A stretch of DNA of 12,105 nucleotides, taken from CAYYFX01 sp964471155. Its GTDB lineage: Bacteria > ARS69. Both the position numbers and the translations under genes were made by a program. Below are positions 7,867 through 12,105 of this stretch, in pieces (position 1 is the first letter of the stretch; each line of letters begins with the position of its first letter). The stretch lies in contig CAYYFX010000113.1 of assembly GCA_964471155.1 (NCBI GenBank), positions 1 through 12,105 on the forward strand, in the 5' to 3' direction. The notes under the pieces were generated by a model. That model was not told where the DNA came from. It worked only from the letters and a program-made list of their open reading frames with translations, and searched no databases.

Positions 7867-9735
7867 GTGATCCGGCTCGCGCTCCTCGCCGCGGGGTTCG
7901 TCGCCGCGCACGCGGCAGCCGCGGCGGCGGGCGGCGGGGCCTGGGGCCTGCACTTCCTCCGGTACCTCGACCCCGGCCGGGTCGCGCTGGCCGCGGCGCT
8001 TGCCGCGCTGGTCGGGGTCGTCGTCGCGCGCCCGCCGCGGCTCCGGGGGCCGGCGGCCGTGGCGCTGCTCGCGGCCGCGTTCGCCGCGCTCGCCTGGGGG
8101 CTGCGCGACCGGTCGCACCTCCTGGGCGACGGCACGGTGATCCTGGACCCTGCGAACGCCGTGCGCGTCTTCTCGGAGCGGCAGCCGGGAGCGCACCTCC
8201 TCGATGTGGCGTTGCACGGCGTCGCGGCCCGGACGGGCGCGGACGTCGCGACCGCCTTCGAAGCGTGGAGCGTGCTCTGCGGGGTGGCGCTCGTGCTGCT
8301 CCTCGCGCGCGCGGACCGGCGCGTCGCCGCCGGCGGTTGGGCGCTGGCGCTGGCCGTCACGACCGGCGCGATGCAGCTCGGGTTCGGCTACGTGGAGCAC
8401 TACCCGGCGCTGGCCGTGGCCTGGCTCGCGGCGCTCGTGGCGCTGACGCCGGCGTACGCGCGGCCGGCGGCGCTGTGGCCGGGGCTCGCGGCGTTCGTCG
8501 CGGCGCTCTTCCTGCACGTGTCCACCGTGGTCCTCGCGCCCGCGGCGGCGTGGGCCGTGGTGCGGCAGGCGATGCTGCGGCGGGGGCGCGCGCGGCTCGT
8601 GCCGCTCGCGGAGGTCGCGGCGGTCGCGACGGCGGCGGCGCTCGCATGGCCCGCGCTCTTCGGGCGGCTGGACGGCGCGCCGCCTTTGGCCGGCTACCTC
8701 GGCATCCTCGCCCGCGCCGGGAAGTTCGTGGATCCGGCGCTGGACCCGACGGCCGTGGCGCCGCGACTCCTCTCCGCGGCCCGCGCCGGGGACTTCCTGC
8801 AGTTGCAGCTCCTGCTCGTGCCGGTGGCGCTGCCGCTGGCGTTGGCCGGTGCGTTCGTCGCGGTGCGGCGCCGCCGCGTGGCCCCGGAGGCGGCCGGCTG
8901 GGGCGTGGCCGCGGCGTCGTTCCTCGTCGCGCAGGCGCTCTTCTCCCCCGCGCTCGGGGCGCCACGCGACTGGGACGTGCTGGCGGCGGGCGCGTTCCCG
9001 CTCGCCGTCTTCGCCGCGGCGCTCACGCGCGATCTCCTCGCCCCGCGCACGCGCGGTGTCCTGGCCGCGCTGGCCGCGTTCCACACGCTCGCGTGGATCT
9101 CCGTGAACGCGAGCCCGGCGGCGGCGGACGCGCGCTTCGCCGAGCTGCCGCTGTCCGCGGGGCAGAACGACTTCGTGCTCGGCACACGCGCGTTGAAGCA
9201 GGGCCGCGCGGACGAGGCGGCGGCGCACTTCGAGCGCGTCGTGCACGCGCTGCCCGACACGGGGCCGGGGTGGTTCAGCCTGGGCCTGGCGCACGAGGCG
9301 GCCGGCCGCGCCGGCGCGGCGCGTGACGCCTTCGCCCGCGCGCTCGCGCTGTCCGCGTGCGACCCGCGCGTCCCGCGGGGCGAGGTCCTGGAGCGGCTCG
9401 GGCGCGCCGCGTTCGCCACGGGCCGCGCGGACGAGGCACAGGCCGCGTTCGCGGAGGCGCACGCGCTCCGCCCCGCCTCGCTCCCGCCCGTGGTATTCCT
9501 CGCCGTGCTCGCGGGCCGCGACGGCCGGCCGCAGGAGGTCCTGGAGCTGCTGGACCCGTTCCTGCCGCGGCGCGCGGAGCAGCCGTCCATTCTCATGCTC
9601 ACGGCGGACGCGCTGGATGCGCTGGGACGGACGAGCGAAGCGGACGCGCGACGCGCCGAGGCGGCGCGGCTCTTCCCCGATCACCCCGACGTGCGGGCGG
9701 CGCTGGCGCGTCGCGCCGCGGAGACGAACCGATGA
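7867..9735 (+). CDS. GT-C-like integral membrane protein with C-terminal TPR domain
   Basis: This is a 622-residue protein. Residues 1 to ~410 hold about ten membrane helices, rich in Ala/Leu/Val. The loop after helix 3 has an acidic pair (LLGDGTVILDP, 86-95), and FGYVEHYPAL (173-182) and GAPRDWDVLAAGAFPL (364-379) are polar re-entrant-like signatures. I associate this arrangement with uncharacterised GT-C/PMT-type polyprenol-sugar glycosyltransferase-like proteins, which transfer sugars on the outer face of the membrane; this is a fold-level guess. Residues ~433-615 form four or five TPR-like units (QNDFVLGTRALKQGRADEAA, GWFSLGLAHEAAGRAGAA, LERLGRAAFATGRADEAQ and others), probably a protein-binding platform outside the membrane. 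The GTG start at 7867 is the first start after the previous stop and opens a hydrophobic segment; its RBS is weak. The stop shares ATGA with tag. Confidence 0.85.
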   Translation: MIRLALLAAGFVAAHAAAAAAGGGAWGLHFLRYLDPGRVALAAALAALVGVVVARPPRLRGPAAVALLAAAFAALAWGLRDRSHLLGDGTVILDPANAVRVFSERQPGAHLLDVALHGVAARTGADVATAFEAWSVLCGVALVLLLARADRRVAAGGWALALAVTTGAMQLGFGYVEHYPALAVAWLAALVALTPAYARPAALWPGLAAFVAALFLHVSTVVLAPAAAWAVVRQAMLRRGRARLVPLAEVAAVATAAALAWPALFGRLDGAPPLAGYLGILARAGKFVDPALDPTAVAPRLLSAARAGDFLQLQLLLVPVALPLALAGAFVAVRRRRVAPEAAGWGVAAASFLVAQALFSPALGAPRDWDVLAAGAFPLAVFAAALTRDLLAPRTRGVLAALAAFHTLAWISVNASPAAADARFAELPLSAGQNDFVLGTRALKQGRADEAAAHFERVVHALPDTGPGWFSLGLAHEAAGRAGAARDAFARALALSACDPRVPRGEVLERLGRAAFATGRADEAQAAFAEAHALRPASLPPVVFLAVLAGRDGRPQEVLELLDPFLPRRAEQPSILMLTADALDALGRTSEADARRAEAARLFPDHPDVRAALARRAAETNR

Positions 9736-10385
9736 CGCCGACCCGATCCGCCGCCGTCCGCTGCCCCTGGGCGGGCACCGATCCGGTGTACGTGGCGTAC
9801 CACGACGAGGAGTGGGGCGTGCCCGTGCGGGACGACCGCCTCCTCTTCGAGTTCCTCTGCCTGGAGGGCGCGCAGGCGGGGCTGGCGTGGATCACGATCC
9901 TGCGCAAGCGGGCGAACTACCGCCGCGTGTTCGACGGCTTCGAGCCGGCGAAGCTCGCGCGCTGGACGAGCGCGAAGGTGGAGCGCGCCCTGAAGGACGA
10001 GGGCATCGTGCGCAACCGGCTGAAGGTGGAGGGCGTGGTGAAGAACGCGCGCGCGTACGCCGCGCTCACGGTGCGCGGGGAGTCGTTCGCGGACTTCCTG
10101 TGGGGCTTCGTGGGCGGCGCGCCGCGGCAGGAGCGGCGAGAGTCGCTGAAGGACCTCCCTCCCGAGACGGAGGAGTCCCGCGCGATGAGCAAGGCGCTCC
10201 GCAAGGCCGGCTTCACGTTCGTGGGTCCGACGATCTGCTACGCGTTCATGCAGGCGGTGGGCATGGTGAACGACCACGTGACGACGTGCCCGCGCTGGCG
10301 CGCGCTCGGCGGCGGGACGGCGCGCAAGCGCGCTACTCGTCGAACTCCGACGTCGCCTCCACCTCGTCCTCGCCCCGCGCGGTGA
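9732..10385 (+). CDS. tag: DNA-3-methyladenine glycosylase I
   Basis: Tag removes 3-methyladenine (and 3-methylguanine) from alkylated DNA, starting base-excision repair in the cytoplasm. The 217-residue protein aligns by eye with E. coli Tag throughout: CPWAGTDPVYVAYHDEEWG, LFEFLCLEGAQAGLAWITILRKR, NARAY, FTFVGPTICYAFMQAVGMVNDHV. The zinc ligands are present as C11, H24, H182 and C186, and the base-recognition pair Glu38/Trp46 of E. coli corresponds to E45/W53. The ATG at 9732 overlaps the previous stop as ATGA, indicating coupling. E. coli Tag is ~187 residues; the excess here is seven N-terminal residues and an Arg/Pro/Thr tail (TARKRATRRTPTSPPPRPRPAR) that runs 53 bp into the opposing CPXCG gene. 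The tail is probably unstructured and may be just late termination. Assignment is secure. Confidence 0.97.
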   Translation: MTPTRSAAVRCPWAGTDPVYVAYHDEEWGVPVRDDRLLFEFLCLEGAQAGLAWITILRKRANYRRVFDGFEPAKLARWTSAKVERALKDEGIVRNRLKVEGVVKNARAYAALTVRGESFADFLWGFVGGAPRQERRESLKDLPPETEESRAMSKALRKAGFTFVGPTICYAFMQAVGMVNDHVTTCPRWRALGGGTARKRATRRTPTSPPPRPRPAR

Positions 10386-10527
10386 CGGTGAGCAGGTTCG
10401 GGCGGCAGCAGGTGGCGCAGTCCTCCGTGAAGCGCTGCACCGCGCCGAGCGCGGGATCCACCGGAGTCTCGTTCGCCGCGCCGCACACGGCGCAGCTCCA
10501 CGCCGCGAAGGGAAGCGACTCCGCCAC
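10333..10527 (-). CDS. CPXCG-type cysteine-rich small zinc-binding protein
   Basis: A 64-residue protein of the CPXCG/Cys_rich_CPXG family, whose role is unknown. The family pattern is clear although the first motif is degenerate: SCAVCGAANETPVDP (C12, C15) replaces the usual CPxCG, then GAVQRFTEDCATCCRPNLLTV (C37, C40, C41), then an acidic tail (GEDEVEATSEFDE). The Cys residues form a likely zinc-ribbon site. The GTG start at 10527 is the only in-frame start after the upstream TPR gene's stop that leaves the family domain whole, although its RBS (GGCGGGGCAG) is weak. The gene lies 38 bp after the TPR gene and converges on tag, with a 53-bp 3' overlap. Family call good; its length and position make it easy for gene finders to miss or over-extend. 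Confidence 0.82.
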   Translation of the reverse strand: MAESLPFAAWSCAVCGAANETPVDPALGAVQRFTEDCATCCRPNLLTVTARGEDEVEATSEFDE

Positions 10528-10565
10528 GACCTGCCCCGCCGCCCGCGCCGGCGCGCCGCCCGCCG

Positions 10566-11108
10566 CTACCAGCCCTTCTTGTCGGGCGCGGGCGTGACGC
10601 CGCCCATGGGCTCGGCCTGCAGCGTCTTCGCCGCCTCCTGCAGCGCGGCGACGAGCGCGTCCAGCTCCTTCTGCCCGTCGGCGCCGTAGCCGCGCAGCAC
10701 GTCGATCTGCAGCAGCAGCGCCTGCAGGTGCGCCTCGCCGAGGTACTCGCGCGCCTGCGGGAACTTCGGCTTCGCCTGCAGCGCCTTCGCGTACGTCTCG
10801 AACGCGTCGTCCAGGTTGCCGTTCTTGCGCTGCGTGTACGCGAGCATGTTCAGGTACTCGGGGTTCTTCTTGTCCTTCTTCACCGCCGCCCGGAACCGCT
10901 CCAGCGCCTCGGCGTAGCGCCCCTCCTTCACGAGCTCCATGCCGCGCGCGTAGGCGGCGGCGCCCTCGTCCTCGGGGGACGACTCGGCGGACGCGCTCTC
11001 CGCATCGTCGTCGTCCCCGCCGCTGGACATGGCGAGGGCGGCGGGCGCGGAGAAGGCGAGGCAGGCGGCGAATGCGACAAGGGCGGCGAGCGGGCGGGTG
11101 CGGTGCAT
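10566..11108 (-). CDS. Exported TPR-repeat protein
   Basis: The 180-residue protein begins with a signal peptide (MHRTRPLAALVAFAACLAFSAPAALA), followed by an acidic Ser/Asp/Glu-rich linker (GGDDDDAESASAESSPEDEG, about 30-49). Two or three TPR units follow at about 50-83, 84-117 and 118-165 (AAYARGMELVKEGRYAEALERFRAAV, EYLNMLAYTQRKNGNLDDAFETYAKAL, QAREYLGEAHLQALLLQID). It should act as a periplasmic scaffold or partner-binding protein; no partner is identified. The ATG at 11108 has GGAGGAA close upstream and is preferred over the longer open frame to 11168, which would bury the signal peptide. It lies 70 bp after the thioredoxin-fold gene in the same direction and 38 bp before the CPXCG gene, suggesting a three-gene transcript. 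A true terminator was not seen at its 3' end. Confidence 0.88.
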   Translation of the reverse strand: MHRTRPLAALVAFAACLAFSAPAALAMSSGGDDDDAESASAESSPEDEGAAAYARGMELVKEGRYAEALERFRAAVKKDKKNPEYLNMLAYTQRKNGNLDDAFETYAKALQAKPKFPQAREYLGEAHLQALLLQIDVLRGYGADGQKELDALVAALQEAAKTLQAEPMGGVTPAPDKKGW

Positions 11109-11178
11109 GGCTTCCTCCGGGGGCGTCGAGGGGATCTCGCGGGGGGTGGACGGCGCGCACTCTACCACGGGCGCGGCG

Positions 11179-11955
11179 TCAACGATGCAGCGCCTTGATC
11201 CGTCCCCACGACAGCATGTCCACCGACACCGGCTGCACCGGCACCGCCGGGGACGCGTTCAGCACCTCGCGATCCGTGCTCCGCTGCACGAACGCCACCG
11301 CGCGCAGGTTCGCGAGCTGCCAACTCCCCAGCGGGATCTCCTCCGTCACCACCTGCGGCCCCGATGCGAGATCCAGCGCCACCCCCGCGCTGAGGAACCG
11401 ACCGACGTGCGGGAACACGTTGCCGCCCTCCGTATCACAGCACTGGATCACGCCCTCCTCGAACAGCGCCACGCGCACGACGCACTGCTCCGGCGAAGGC
11501 ACCGTCTCCCCCGGCGCCGGCGTCACGGTCACGTTCACGGTGGCGGTGTTCCCCCGCACGCCGCCCGTCGTGGCCGTGGTCTCGAGCGACAGAACCGCGC
11601 CCACATCCATCCGGGCCACGAGCCGGCTCCGGTACTGCGCCTCCACGTCGGCGCTCCCGACGTACGCGTTCATCCCGTCGAACACGGTCGTGGGCGTGCC
11701 GAACAGCCCATACCAGTCCCGCCGCCCGATGGCCGACGCGTTCGACAGTGTCTGTGCCACGTGCCACTCGATGACGACGAATCGCCCCGGATGCTCGGCC
11801 TCGAGCGTGGAGAGCGCCCGCCGGGCGCTCGGACAGTTCGGTCAGGACTGGTACCCGAACTTGTCCATGAACACGACCCGCGGCACGACGGCCGCGGCGG
11901 GAACCGCGAGGCCGAGAACCGTCAGCACGAGCGCGGCGAAGTGGAGCGGATGCAC
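11179..11955 (-). CDS. Putative selenoprotein: exported thioredoxin-fold, Omp28-like, with Sec-Pro-Asn-Cys motif
   Basis: Reading the in-frame UGA at 11844-11842 as selenocysteine gives a 258-residue protein. Residues 1-22 are a signal peptide (MHPLHFAALVLTVLGLAVPAAA). Then comes a thioredoxin-type strand VVPRVVFMDKFGYQS, Sec38-Pro-Asn-Cys41-Pro, helix SARRALSTLEAEHPG, strand RFVVIEWH and the cis-Pro loop FGTPTTVFDG (85-94). The C-terminal part, about 115-258, is beta-rich (VRGNTATVNVTVTP; GNVFPHVGRFLSAG) and resembles Omp28-related exported proteins. So it is a likely periplasmic or outer-membrane-linked thiol/selenol redox protein. Start: GTG at 11955 with GGAGG five bases upstream. Coding signal continues on both sides of the UGA: 33 of the 36 codons before it end in G or C. 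Extra Cys at 158, 172 and 173. Alternatives are a nonsense mutation or read error changing a Cys codon to TGA; the hairpin just downstream favours Sec. It heads a likely operon with the TPR and CPXCG genes. Confidence 0.82.
11812..11830 (-). promoter_or_regulatory. Candidate bacterial SECIS element (bSECIS)
   Basis: Inside the coding region, minus strand, GAGCGCCC-GGC-GGGCGCTC forms a perfect 8-bp stem with a GGC loop. Between the UGA and the first loop base lie 19 nt (11 unpaired plus 8 stem). As I recall the generalised bacterial SECIS model, it asks for an apical loop 3-14 nt long, 16-37 nt after UGA, with a G in one of the first two loop positions and a stem of 4-16 bp; all are met. The element would bind SelB and direct Sec-tRNA to UGA 11844. 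Caution: short GC palindromes are common in this genome. Confidence 0.65.
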
Positions 11956-11960
11956 GGCGA

Positions 11961-11965
11961 CCTCC
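11961..11965 (-). promoter_or_regulatory. RBS fixing the selenoprotein start
   Basis: GGAGG lies five bases upstream of GTG 11955 (CCCGGAGG-TCGCC-GTG) and leads straight into a signal peptide. The only start after the UGA that automatic calling would use (GTG at 11760) has no comparable site, so translation most likely begins at 11955 and must cross the UGA. Confidence 0.7.
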
Positions 11966-11982
11966 GGGAACCGGTGGGTGAT

Positions 11983-11996
11983 CCGGGTACGCCCGG
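11983..11996 (-). repeat. Small hairpin in the selenoprotein leader
   Basis: CCGGG and CCCGG form a 5-bp stem with a 4-nt loop 28 to 41 bases upstream of the GTG start. It may structure the leader but could be chance at this GC content. Confidence 0.25.
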
Positions 11997-12006
11997 CTCC
12001 GCTGCA

Positions 12007-12017
12007 GTGTGACACAC
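12007..12017. promoter_or_regulatory. Compact palindrome GTGTGACACAC upstream of the selenoprotein
   Basis: A perfect 5-bp inverted repeat around one base, 52 bases upstream of the start codon, in a locally less GC-rich stretch. The position fits an operator or promoter-proximal site. It carries the TGTGA/TCACA words of CRP/FNR-type half sites but lacks the usual spacing, so no regulator is assigned. Confidence 0.3.
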
Positions 12018-12034
12018 CAGGCCGAGCGACCGCG

Positions 12035-12066
12035 CGCGAGGCCGGATCGGGCGGGCGAGCCTCGCG
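12035..12066. repeat. 8-bp inverted repeat near the window edge
   Basis: CGCGAGGC and GCCTCGCG form a perfect 8-bp stem around a 16-nt loop. There is no U-tract on either side, so it is not a classical terminator. The remaining bases to 12105 hold no gene I can support. Confidence 0.3.
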
Positions 12067-12105
12067 GACGGGCAGGCCGGAGGGTCGGGGATCGAGCCCG
12101 GGTTC

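Noticed and set aside
11179..11760. A separate short gene starting at GTG 11760.
   Set aside because: It has no good RBS and would begin in the middle of a thioredoxin fold, without signal peptide or active site. The reading from 11955 through UGA explains all of it.
12077..12105. Possible tRNA fragment at the window edge (T-arm-like GGCTCGATCCC on the minus strand followed by ACCCTCCG, or GGGTTC at the very end of the plus strand), tempting as selC beside a selenoprotein.
   Set aside because: The minus-strand T-loop would have C at the nearly invariant T54 position and a mismatched stem, and the 5' half is outside the window. On the plus strand no anticodon arm precedes GGGTTC. A tRNA scan on extended sequence showing a tRNA with a TCA anticodon would reverse this.

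Overview
This is a gene-dense, very GC-rich window, with codon third positions almost always G or C. It probably comes from a diderm (Gram-negative-type) bacterium: one gene encodes an outer-membrane beta-barrel with a signal peptide and a C-terminal Phe, and several others encode exported proteins. The gene mix (YprA/YprB helicase-nuclease pair, a GT-C-like membrane protein with TPRs, a CPXCG protein, an Omp28-like thioredoxin) would suit an uncultivated high-GC lineage near Myxococcota, Gemmatimonadota or Eisenbacteria, but the window alone cannot decide.

Layout. Positions 112-6497 are all on the minus strand. In transcription order they hold a porin-like barrel (6497-5205), an exported FMN-binding flavoprotein (5235-4684), a four-helix membrane protein (4687-4142), the MrfA/YprA helicase (4090-1646), the MrfB/YprB DEDD nuclease (1649-762) and a small papain-like candidate hydrolase (675-112). 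A spacer with an AT-richer patch (6498-6730) separates these from a plus-strand operon: a polytopic DMT-like membrane protein (6731-7855), a GT-C-like membrane protein with C-terminal TPRs (7867-9735) and 3-methyladenine DNA glycosylase I, tag (9732-10385). Tag converges on, and overlaps, a second minus-strand cluster: a CPXCG Cys-rich protein (10527-10333), an exported TPR protein (11108-10566) and an exported thioredoxin-fold protein (11955-11179).

Main discovery. The last gene looks like an undeclared selenoprotein. An in-frame UGA at 11844-11842 sits exactly where the first Cys of a thioredoxin CxxC motif belongs (Sec-Pro-Asn-Cys). It follows a signal peptide that has a good RBS, and it is followed at bacterial-SECIS distance by a perfect 8-bp hairpin with a GGC loop. 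A standard gene caller would lose the signal peptide and the active site and report only the C-terminal part, from about 11760.

How the genes work together. MrfA and MrfB are translationally coupled (GTGA overlap) and form the helicase-nuclease pair known from mitomycin-lesion repair in Bacillus. The porin, FMN protein and membrane protein overlap one another and look like one extracytosolic flavin redox unit. Tag adds an alkylation-repair function on the other strand. No phage, transposon, CRISPR or rRNA sequence is visible, and no tRNA can be supported.
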